Source of the DNA: Neoalteromonas facilis
Lineage (GTDB): Bacteria; Pseudomonadota; Gammaproteobacteria; Enterobacterales; Alteromonadaceae
Assembly: GCF_002807665.1 (NCBI RefSeq)
Contig: NZ_PEAY01000009.1
Location: 1 to 61,559 of the forward strand
Length of the DNA stretch: 61,559 nt
Reading direction: 5' to 3'
Part shown: positions 8,376 to 14,914 of the stretch, piece by piece
How the letters are laid out: each line of letters opens with the position of its first letter
Numbering within the stretch: position 1 is the stretch's first letter
Program-made: the position numbers and the translations under genes
Notes under the pieces: model-generated
What the model saw: only the letters and a program-made list of their open reading frames with translations
What the model was told of the DNA's origin: nothing
Database searches by the model: none

Positions 8376-8420
8376 ACGTACGCAATTGAAAAAAGGCCTT
8401 GTCTGGCAATAAAAGACAAA
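8376..8420 (+). repeat. 45-bp direct repeat, copy 1
   Basis: Identical over 45 bp to 9095-9139 (begins ACGTACGCAATTG, contains AAGGCCTT, ends AAAAGACAAA). The two copies bracket the XRE-2TM gene. The 8148-8375 stretch to the left contains no convincing gene. Confidence 0.9.
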
Positions 8421-8435
8421 TAAAAGACATTGGAA

Positions 8436-8460
8436 CAAGCAGCAACATTTTTGCTGCTTG
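8436..8460. terminator. Hairpin downstream of the XRE-2TM gene
   Basis: CAAGCAGCAA and TTGCTGCTTG form a perfect 10-bp stem with a 5-nt loop, 18 bp after the stop of the minus-strand regulator. There is no long U-tract, so termination is likely but not certain. Confidence 0.5.
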
Positions 8461-8477
8461 ATGTTACTCAATGACAT

Positions 8478-8894
8478 TTACCACACTTTCTTTTTGTCTC
8501 CGTACCGAGTTATCCATCCCATCACATAAGCAAAAAGAAAAATAGCTGGCGTAAGCGATGCATTAGGCTCAATAAAAACCCAGCTAATAAAACCAAGCAA
8601 CACCACAGTTATCTCAGCCGATATGGCAGAACGTTTAGTACGAGAGCCTGCCAGAGACATCTTGAACCACCAAGGTAGAGCTTTCCAGTTTTCGGAATCT
8701 TTATCTATCACTATGATTTCCTCCGTTAGTATTGAAATATCAACTTCAAAAACAGAGGCAAGGGACATCAATGTTTCAATGCTAGCTTTGTTTCCCGATT
8801 CAACTCTTTGAATCGTGCGCACGCTTAGCCCACAAAACTCCGCGAGCTGTTCCTGAGACCAATTACGTTCCATTCTCATCTTTTTGACAATCAT
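8478..8894 (-). CDS. XRE-type HTH regulator with C-terminal two-helix membrane domain
   Basis: Residues 1-60 are a compact Cro/CI helix-turn-helix (RNWSQEQLAEFCGLSVRTIQRVE, then SIETLMSLASVFEV). Residues ~95-132 contain two hydrophobic helices (ISAEITVVLLGFISWVF and LTPAIFLFAYVMGWI). HTH proteins with a 2TM tail are common small membrane-tethered regulators; the target is unknown. The gene sits between two exact 45-bp direct repeats and next to attC-like sites, so it was probably acquired as a unit. Confidence 0.8.
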   Translation of the reverse strand: MIVKKMRMERNWSQEQLAEFCGLSVRTIQRVESGNKASIETLMSLASVFEVDISILTEEIIVIDKDSENWKALPWWFKMSLAGSRTKRSAISAEITVVLLGFISWVFIEPNASLTPAIFLFAYVMGWITRYGDKKKVW

Positions 8895-9094
8895 TGAATT
8901 ACCTCACCAATCTGCCGGAGAAAATCTTGCAGTAAATACATCACTGTCGGCCATGACAATGCTACGACATTAACATGACATCTATGATATTTAGCGATAA
9001 TAACAGGTGAAAACGCTCAGGCTGACGAAATGATGACCTATCGTAAAGTTTGAAATTCAAAACTAGAGAGTGACAAATTGTGAAGGACCGGAAA

Positions 9095-9139
9095 ACGTAC
9101 GCAATTGAAAAAAGGCCTTGTCTGGCAATAAAAGACAAA
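9095..9139 (+). repeat. 45-bp direct repeat, copy 2
   Basis: Exact copy of 8376-8420, 719 bp apart. On the minus strand it starts 8 nt after the R' box of the adjacent attC-like site. The remaining 8895-9094 DNA has no gene and must contain the promoter of the XRE-2TM gene. Confidence 0.9.
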
Positions 9140-9147
9140 CAGCAGAC

Positions 9148-9219
9148 GTTCAACGCCCGCATTTGCGGCTGGTTTGGAGCGCAACGGAAAACCAGCCCGA
9201 CAACATGCGTTTGTTACAT
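9148..9219 (-). other. attC-like integron recombination site A
   Basis: Read on the minus strand it runs from ATGTAAC (R'') through AAACGCAT, a perfect 9-bp inner stem (9167-9175 with 9189-9197), to GGGCGTTGAAC (R', fits GTTRRRY). The outer arms ATGCGTT/AACG..CAT also pair. It begins 8 nt after the stop of the 9227-10297 gene, the expected place for a cassette attC. Confidence 0.6.
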
Positions 9220-9226
9220 GCTTTCT

Positions 9227-10297
9227 TCAAGACTTTGCCACCTTTATCAATTTTCCTATTTGATCCATGCCGTCAAATGTTGATGGAAGACTGCCATCAT
9301 CACTTACGATCCCTGAAAACACGACACTCTCAAACTTATCTAAAGAATTTGCATCCTTTTTCTTCATTTCGCTCGAATAATCTGAGTAGTTTTGAATAAA
9401 TCGACAAAGCGTTTTTCTAAGATCTATCTGCAGAAGCTGTGATTTCACCGACTTATAGTTAAACAAAAGAACTCGAAAGTAATATACGGAAATTGCAACC
9501 AAGGACACCGTTGGGAAAATTGAAACCAAAAGCCCGTCCTTAACAGCGGCAATATTATCTAGGTGCATGTAAACAAAGATCAGCTCTGCAAATATTGGGG
9601 ATACTATCAGAACCGATAAGACCCGGAGCCAAAACAATATCCCATCTCGCTCTTCTTTCTTTTCAGTCGAAAGCTCATCGAAACCTTGATACAAACCAAC
9701 AAAATTGAACGCATTTTCATATTTTGACAAGGATTCTTTAAGTGAATTAACCCTAGCTTCTCTTTCCGACAGGTCAGAGTCCCAATCATCTTTTAGCTTT
9801 TCTGCTTTAGCAGAAACCTCATCGAAATTTTTCAGGCTATCTATAGCGTCGCTATTGGCTATAGCCTTGAAAATATTAATTGGCATATCACGAATCGCAT
9901 ATTCGATTTGTTCTTTTGCGTTGTGTTCAAATGAATCAACGTTGTTAAAAACAAATCGTCTGGCTGCTTCAAACTCCATAGCCAAATCGTTTTTCATGGA
10001 AAGGTATAGCTCGAACAGAAAGCGAAAGCACATCGAACAAATATTATCCATCCTTTCCTTGGAGAGCTCTTTTTCTTCATCAGCCAGACGACTAATGAAT
10101 TGATCGCCAATCCATTGAATGTTTATCTGACAAAGTTCATCCCATTGTTTGGGCTTATTTTCCATTGAGCCTACTACTAACCGAATCAGGCTATTCCTTT
10201 GTTTTTCAAAATCGTCCGCAGGAGTCAAGCCGTCGACCTTATGTTTGAACTTAGCGAGAACCGTTTTGCTTTGATTGGTATTAAAGAGTTCTTCCAT
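9227..10297 (-). CDS. Hypothetical coiled-coil protein with two membrane helices (cassette gene)
   Basis: A 356-residue protein. The first ~210 residues are helical and highly charged, with coiled-coil character around 160-200 (AEKLKDDWDSDLSEREARVN). Two hydrophobic helices follow at ~223-245 (FWLRVLSVLIVSPIFAELIF) and ~255-277 (LLVSIFPTVSLVAISVYYF), then a charged tail. I do not recognise the family. The build resembles membrane effectors of phage-defence genes, but that is only analogy. It lies between attC-like sites A and B, with its stop 8 nt from site A, so it is a probable integron cassette gene. Confidence 0.65.
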   Translation of the reverse strand: MEELFNTNQSKTVLAKFKHKVDGLTPADDFEKQRNSLIRLVVGSMENKPKQWDELCQINIQWIGDQFISRLADEEKELSKERMDNICSMCFRFLFELYLSMKNDLAMEFEAARRFVFNNVDSFEHNAKEQIEYAIRDMPINIFKAIANSDAIDSLKNFDEVSAKAEKLKDDWDSDLSEREARVNSLKESLSKYENAFNFVGLYQGFDELSTEKKEERDGILFWLRVLSVLIVSPIFAELIFVYMHLDNIAAVKDGLLVSIFPTVSLVAISVYYFRVLLFNYKSVKSQLLQIDLRKTLCRFIQNYSDYSSEMKKKDANSLDKFESVVFSGIVSDDGSLPSTFDGMDQIGKLIKVAKS

Positions 10298-10339
10298 GTG
10301 GTTCCCTATTTATAATGCATGTAACTTCCCACTAAAGGA

Positions 10340-10434
10340 CGTTAACACATGGTCTAAAATTAGTAGCGAAGTGACGCAGCCCATACGTTAGCGTCCCATC
10401 GAGAGAAGCGAGAGCCTTGTGTGGTTTGTTATAT
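10340..10434 (-). other. attC-like integron recombination site B
   Basis: On the minus strand it begins with ATATAAC (R''), which contains the TAA stop of the preceding cassette gene, and ends with GTTAACG (R'). Arms ACACATGG (near R') and CCTTGTGT (near R'') pair with one mismatch, and an inner GACGC/GCGTC stem is present. At about 95 bp it is a long, Vibrio-repeat-like attC. Confidence 0.55.
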
Positions 10435-10748
10435 TGCATCTAAAAATTTCCTTGCTTTACTGATACTTAACTTACCTTCTAATACAGGTTTTGCAAGAAT
10501 ATAAATTAGATTTCTAAATACTTCGTAATTTAAATCTTCGCGCCCCTCTACGAGATAGGCCCACTCTTCAACTTTGTCATCAGATATTTCGCCATTAATA
10601 TACATGCTCAGGGCTTTTTCAATATGGTGCAGTTGATTACTATTAGCCCCTCATCTGAGTCAAAAGGTAGCCCTTGAAATCTGGTTTTGGCACGCATTAA
10701 ATTGGGGCCAAAATGGATGATTTCATTTAGTGCTTGGAGTCTATTCAT
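10429..10748 (-). pseudogene. Small hypothetical cassette gene with a one-base frameshift
   Basis: From ATG at 10748 the frame reads MNRLQALNEIIHFGPNLMR and FQGLPFDSDEG, then shifts and stops early. The other frame continues from the same point as ANSNQLHHIEKALS, GEISDDKVEEWAYLVEG, NLIYILAKP and ends KFLDAI with TAA at 10429-10431. Adding one G in the G-run at 10647-10650 restores a ~105-residue protein. The start is 9 nt from the R' box of site C and the stop lies inside site B, exactly as in a mobile cassette. Function unknown; a sequencing error is possible. Confidence 0.65.
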
Positions 10749-10756
10749 TCTAGGCA

Positions 10757-10817
10757 ATATAACCCCCGCAGCAGAGGTGCGAGTTTGCGAGCGTCCTTTT
10801 GCCTGCGTTTGTTATAC
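10757..10817 (-). other. attC-like integron recombination site C
   Basis: The best of the four sites. On the minus strand GTATAAC (R'') and GTTATAT (R') are near-perfect complements, with CGCAG/CTGCG inner boxes and a 61-bp length. The TAA stop of the SLATT gene is inside R''. Confidence 0.75.
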
Positions 10818-11687
10818 GTTTTTTCTCGCAACCCACTGTGTATGTTCCCTTGAAAAAGCTGACTCACTGTTGATTATGAACTCGGATAGGTGATTCTCCT
10901 CTTTCACAGATACAGATTCACCCTTTATCAAAACAATTTCGTGAGCAGCTAAAGCATATGAGGAATTAAGCTCATTATGTTTTTTTGCTTGCACCCAAGT
11001 AAGAACCGCACTCGCCGCAGTAGCGACGACTTCAATAGGCAATGAGGCCGATGGCTCCTTAATACGATATAGCAGCAATAGTATTGCTAGGGAATGTAGC
11101 ACTATTGAAACAACAAACCATCGTTTTGCTAAACGTTTGTTGAGCTGAGATTTTTTTGAATACCAGTGGGCTTGGTTATCAATTCTTTCTGAAACATATA
11201 CTTCTAGACGCTTCTCCCAAGGTAACGATCGAACATCAATCATTGCACTTGAAATTGCCTCGCCTAAATCGGGAGTCCATTCCAGTTCATTTGATAACGA
11301 CCTGTTTTGATTTAAAATTGCTTTAAGGTCATTTAGAAGCTCTTTTTGTATTTGCTGATTTGGTCCATCTGTTTCGTATGGCTCAGCCTTCATCATCCAA
11401 CGCCACGTCCGTGTTTTAACAGATTCTGCGACAGCCCTTCCGTTGTACCATGTATCCTCTGGCTTCTGAACTTTTAGCCAAATTAGAATGCCTAGAGTGA
11501 TTAGGAATAACGAAGCAGATGCTATAGCGGCGTATACATTTGCCGGATAAGAAAATGAGACGAGTGCAGCTATGATTAAGAGAATAAGATAGCATCTTAG
11601 AGCGTTAAAATATGAGCTTTGAGCTTTTAAAGAAGCACTATCCGCAGAGTTGTACAGTGCTGGAAAATCATCTTCCTTTATAATCAC
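10812..11687 (-). CDS. SLATT-type (DUF4231) two-helix membrane protein
   Basis: A 291-residue protein with an N-terminal membrane helix pair at ~30-72 (CYLILLIIAALVSFSYPANV and AAIASASLFLITLGILIWL). A long cytoplasmic helical part follows (PEDTWYNGRAVAESVKT is a typical DUF4231/SLATT signature). A second hydrophobic pair lies at ~193-235, and the tail contains SSYALAAHEIVLIKGESVSV. SLATT proteins are predicted pore-forming effectors coupled to nucleotide-signal generators. The gene starts with GTG 2 nt after the TIR-like gene, so translation is coupled. The TAA stop lies in attC site C. Confidence 0.8.
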   Translation of the reverse strand: MIIKEDDFPALYNSADSASLKAQSSYFNALRCYLILLIIAALVSFSYPANVYAAIASASLFLITLGILIWLKVQKPEDTWYNGRAVAESVKTRTWRWMMKAEPYETDGPNQQIQKELLNDLKAILNQNRSLSNELEWTPDLGEAISSAMIDVRSLPWEKRLEVYVSERIDNQAHWYSKKSQLNKRLAKRWFVVSIVLHSLAILLLLYRIKEPSASLPIEVVATAASAVLTWVQAKKHNELNSSYALAAHEIVLIKGESVSVKEENHLSEFIINSESAFSREHTQWVARKNV

Positions 11688-11689
11688 AA

Positions 11690-12163
11690 TTAATACCCTA
11701 AGTTCGTGTAGACATGATCTTTGTAGTGATAATTATCGTTGTCATTATGCATTTCATAATTCTGGATTGCGTACGCTACTATTGCAGGCGAAAATGGGAC
11801 GAAAATGGCTCCTATATCCCTGACTATAGGAGGGCACGTATCTCTGACCATGGATCTTGAGCCATCTAGATTAACCCCTATTATCGTACAGCCCTTTTCT
11901 ATGGCAACCTCCGCTTCCCAACGAACGTATTTGTGCTTGCTTTTAGTGTCCTGCCCGATTAATAGGACATACTTTCCGGCCAAATTAATTCGTTCGCGAC
12001 ACTTTCGCTTAATGTAAGCTTCATTTTCAGAATTTACTTCAGCCTGAAGCTGACAATTCGCAAAATTGAAGTCAATATTTTTATTAGCTTTCCAAGCTTG
12101 CATTAGGCGCCAATAATGAATGTCGGTGCTACTGAATCCTACAAAAGTCCTTGGTAATGACAT
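11690..12163 (-). CDS. TIR-like (MTH538/DUF1863, ThsB-type) protein
   Basis: A 157-residue protein opening with RTFVGFSSTDIHYWRLMQAW. It continues with YVLLIGQDTKSKHKYVRWEAEVA and CTIIGVNLDGS, the hallmark strands of MTH538-type TIR-like proteins; the Glu in the RWEAE helix is the expected catalytic position. Relatives in Thoeris systems sense phage and produce a NAD-derived signal that activates a partner effector. Here the partner is the directly downstream SLATT protein. A GGAGAG ribosome site precedes the ATG. Family recognition is good; the signal chemistry is inferred. Confidence 0.8.
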   Translation of the reverse strand: MSLPRTFVGFSSTDIHYWRLMQAWKANKNIDFNFANCQLQAEVNSENEAYIKRKCRERINLAGKYVLLIGQDTKSKHKYVRWEAEVAIEKGCTIIGVNLDGSRSMVRDTCPPIVRDIGAIFVPFSPAIVAYAIQNYEMHNDNDNYHYKDHVYTNLGY

Positions 12164-12259
12164 CGATCTCTCCTTACGAATAACAGCTTATTACCGAGAC
12201 TTCATAGTAACACCTGTTTCCTGTAAAAAACCATTACCTGTGTTTCCATAGGAAAGAAC

Positions 12260-12365
12260 TTTAGACGTCCGCTATACGTACCAAGCCGATCCTGATTTTC
12301 GTCAGGATGATGGGCTGATGGACGTACAAAATAGGCTAGCGACTTGTATATGTCGGGTGTTATAC
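12260..12365 (-). other. attC-like integron recombination site D, with strong inner palindrome
   Basis: On the minus strand GTATAAC (R'') contains the TAA stop of the 12360-12695 gene. The other end, GCGGACGTCTAAA, is a poor R' (GTCTAAA instead of GTTRRRY). Between them lies a long hairpin: ATCCTGA (12289-12295)/TCAGGAT (12302-12308), AGCC/GGCT and TACGTACC/GGACGTA arms. A palindrome of the dispersed type may have been inserted here, so D is weaker than A and C. Confidence 0.45.
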
Positions 12366-12695
12366 ACGTTCAAAATAGCGTTCGATAAGTTCTGCCAACC
12401 GCTCATCAAGCGCTTCTTCAAAATCGTCAAATGCGATATTAAATTCAGCGAAGAAAGATCTAACACGCTGGGGTAACGCTATTTCTTTGTCCAATTGATA
12501 TTCGATTTCAGGAAGAGACTTATCGTAACGCGGCTTTATCGACCAGCGGATGATCCCACCGTGAAAACTTTTAAGTTCAGATTTAGCATGGATACAAAAT
12601 GCTTCAATATGATTCTTTCCATCAGGGCCCAAGCAACCGGGCTCAAGGCGAATCAATATCGACATCTTCTTGTATAGTGGCAAGCGTTCGGCCAT
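12360..12695 (-). CDS. Hypothetical 111-residue protein (cassette gene)
   Basis: A small mixed-charge protein with no membrane helix or signal peptide. Visible segments include MSILIRLEPGCLGPDGKN, FHGGIIRWSIKPRYD and an acidic C-terminal helix (FDDFEEALDERLAELIERYF). I do not recognise the family. Its stop codon is embedded in the R'' box of attC-like site D. An internal Met at residue 11 could be an alternative start; GGGG 5 nt before the first ATG favours the longer form. The 12696-12982 DNA upstream shows no gene or clear attC. Confidence 0.6.
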   Translation of the reverse strand: MAERLPLYKKMSILIRLEPGCLGPDGKNHIEAFCIHAKSELKSFHGGIIRWSIKPRYDKSLPEIEYQLDKEIALPQRVRSFFAEFNIAFDDFEEALDERLAELIERYFERV

Positions 12696-12982
12696 GAGAC
12701 CCCAACTATGAATGGCTTTGTTTTAAGTATTGGCACAAAACTTAACATGTGACAAATTACTGTGAAAATTCAACGAATACTGATAGCCAAATTGTTCTGC
12801 TCATTGTCTCAAGTGATTTCCGGCCTCGCGCTATTGAAGTTCAGGATATCGCACAAAGCTGTTTGAGATTTGTGCCATTCGCAGTCATTGGGCAACTGAG
12901 AATTGAATGATCGCTTTGGTTGTTTAATAAGCTGCCAAGAAAGACGCAATAATCGATATGCTTCAAATTGTCTCGGTCCATT

Positions 12983-13738
12983 TCAAGGCAATATTTCTAT
13001 AGTATGGTCGTGCTCAGGAATGACTTCTTTTTTTAATTCGCGAGCAATTGTATTGCGGAAATTGATGGTATCTTGATGCAGCCTGATTTGCATACGAGCC
13101 ATATCATGCTGGTTATTGATAACAATTGAAAGAAGCGCAGAAAGTTCTTTGTCTTGTCTAAGCTCTTTGAAATCAAATCGAGGACTGAGCATGGGGTCGG
13201 TCTTGCCGTAGCCTCGATCGATTTTTTTGTAAATTTCAAAAACCGCGGGCGAGCTATCGCGTCTATTCCGCGACACCACATATTTAATACGTTCTAATAT
13301 TTCTAATAGTTGCCCAATTGCCAGTTTAACGTCTTCAGATTTGATCAGTTTTAAATCGCCCGCAGAAATTAATTCATTTAGCGTTGTTATATTGATATCG
13401 ATACCGATATCCCTCTCAACCGTACTTATTCCATCTATAAAAGCCTGCTCATCATAAGCAGAGTCATCGGGAGCTCGCAACATTCGGTAGGTTTCAACGA
13501 GCTGTTGTCTTCTTTTTTGGAAGGCGGGAATTAGTATCTCTTGAAGCTCAATATTATTATCGAAGTCGATCAGAATACGCTCTAAATATTCAACGCTTCT
13601 GTTATTTTCAATCCGTTGATTATTCCATTCAGTGACTTGCAGACCCAGGAAAATCCCTGAGATCACTACCAATAAATCAAGGAAAACCGCTACCCAGTTT
13701 TGTTCATTAAGATTCAACATGAAACGACGAAGAAGCAT
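12983..13738 (-). CDS. DUF6090-like membrane-anchored protein
   Basis: A 251-residue protein with one N-terminal membrane helix (NWVAVFLDLLVVISGIFLGLQV) followed by WNNQR, the signature I associate with DUF6090. The rest is a helical soluble domain. Function is unknown. No attC-like site was seen at its 3' end, so it may be outside the cassette cluster. GAGAA upstream of the ATG at 13738 is a modest ribosome site. Confidence 0.65.
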   Translation of the reverse strand: MLLRRFMLNLNEQNWVAVFLDLLVVISGIFLGLQVTEWNNQRIENNRSVEYLERILIDFDNNIELQEILIPAFQKRRQQLVETYRMLRAPDDSAYDEQAFIDGISTVERDIGIDINITTLNELISAGDLKLIKSEDVKLAIGQLLEILERIKYVVSRNRRDSSPAVFEIYKKIDRGYGKTDPMLSPRFDFKELRQDKELSALLSIVINNQHDMARMQIRLHQDTINFRNTIARELKKEVIPEHDHTIEILP

Positions 13739-13858
13739 ATATAAATTCTCTGTTTTTTTAACTATTCAGAATAGTTAAGGTAACTATGCTGACATCATAG
13801 TCTATTTTCATACACATAGACTTTATGTTAGCAATGTTAGCTTCACTTTGAACTCACC

Positions 13859-13908
13859 GTTCCAAGCAGATCCTGATTTTCATCAGGATGACGGACGAAT
13901 GTACGTAA
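13859..13908. repeat. Dispersed palindromic element, second clear copy
   Basis: CCAAGCAGATCCTGATTTTC and ATCAGGATGACGG match 12281-12315 with about four differences in 35 bases, sharing the ATCCTGA/TCAGGAT stem. A separate hairpin GACTAAA-ATC-TTTAGTC lies at about 13929-13945 just after the lipoprotein gene and may act as its terminator. Confidence 0.7.
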
Positions 13909-13962
13909 TAAGCAATTTAAACAAGTGACGACTAAAATCTTTAGTCGCCCCACGAGTAACGC

Positions 13963-14223
13963 TTAGTCGTTTTTATCTTTCGAGCTAAACAGGCCTATTA
14001 TCCCTTGGAATAACACGTTGATCCCACCCGCAACAATATCATCATTTTTTATTCTATTGTCGGCGCTTCCCGTTTCTCTGATTTGCTTAGCTTGGCGCTG
14101 CTCGTAATTTGATTCAGCACCATCAACAAAGTCGTAGAAGGCTGGTTGATTTTTTGTGCTAGCACAGCCAGCAAACAATGTGGTTAAACAGACCAACACA
14201 GCGATCCGCAATCTCGTTTTCAT
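13963..14223 (-). CDS. Small lipoprotein, function unknown
   Basis: An 86-residue protein with a type II signal peptide: MKTRLRIAVLVCLTTLFAGC with a lipobox LFAGC, so Cys20 should be lipidated. The mature part is polar, with YEQRQAKQIRETG, then a hydrophobic GGINVLFQGIIGLF near the C-terminus. No family recognised. Confidence 0.7.
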   Translation of the reverse strand: MKTRLRIAVLVCLTTLFAGCASTKNQPAFYDFVDGAESNYEQRQAKQIRETGSADNRIKNDDIVAGGINVLFQGIIGLFSSKDKND

Positions 14224-14367
14224 GTATCTCCCTTATATTTAAATTCCCGCCTCATGCCTGCTAAAGGCCGCGATTGGTATTAGTTCATGAGAGCGCTGAT
14301 TAGTTCACTCAAATGTATACGCTAGCGATTAACGTGCAGCATGAGGAATTGAAGATTAACTGGCTTA

Positions 14368-14766
14368 CTATTGGATGAAATACCCTATTGCTAACCACTC
14401 ATCTCCTTCTTTTTTCATGGTTAGGGTTTCTATAGCATGTGCTTTGTGAGCAAACTGTGAAGTTATCGACAATACAACGTATTCTCCATCAGGCGCTCCG
14501 GGTAAGGAAGCGTGTTCAGAGGAGCCCGATACTTCACGAGCCAACAATTGTCCAAATGGCGCTCTGGCTTTTTGTATAGTCTCAGCCCACTGTTTAACTG
14601 ATACTTGTGCCTTAAATAAGGGAGCGGTTTCTGCCCAACTAGCCTCGTATTGTTCAGCATCGACGAGCGCCAGCCAAGATAACCCGCGATCAGCGGCTGA
14701 AGGAGTATTGGTGTATGCCGAAAATGACAACAACAATGAAAAGCAAAACAAACCTAGTCGTTTCAT
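14368..14766 (-). CDS. Secreted DUF4019-family protein
   Basis: A 132-residue protein with an N-terminal signal peptide (LGLFCFSLLLSFSAYTN). It then shows the DUF4019 pattern: WLALVDAEQYEASWAET, VKQWAETIQKARAPFGQLLAREV, YVVLSITSQFAHKAHAIETL, and a terminal EWLAIGYFIQ. DUF4019 proteins are periplasmic and functionally uncharacterised. It lies 148 bp after the CusA-like gene on the same strand and could be read from the same operon. Confidence 0.8.
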   Translation of the reverse strand: MKRLGLFCFSLLLSFSAYTNTPSAADRGLSWLALVDAEQYEASWAETAPLFKAQVSVKQWAETIQKARAPFGQLLAREVSGSSEHASLPGAPDGEYVVLSITSQFAHKAHAIETLTMKKEGDEWLAIGYFIQ

Positions 14767-14914
14767 GATTAATTCCTTTTAATAGAGATTTAGGCAAAAA
14801 CAAGGCGGTATTCTTCATCAGCAGTGGCCGAACATCAAGCGTACTGGCCACTGCTTAAAATTACTAGAAACATCCTTGTTCAACAAGCGTTGCAGACAAT
14901 TTCCATATTTACGT

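Noticed and set aside
8167-8448. 93-codon minus-strand frame
   Set aside because: It runs through the terminator hairpin and the 45-bp direct repeat and has no recognisable protein pattern or ribosome site.
12696-12982. Search for a fifth attC-like site before the DUF6090 gene
   Set aside because: No RYYYAAC/GTTRRRY pair with complementary arms was found, so the cassette cluster is not extended to 13.7 kb.
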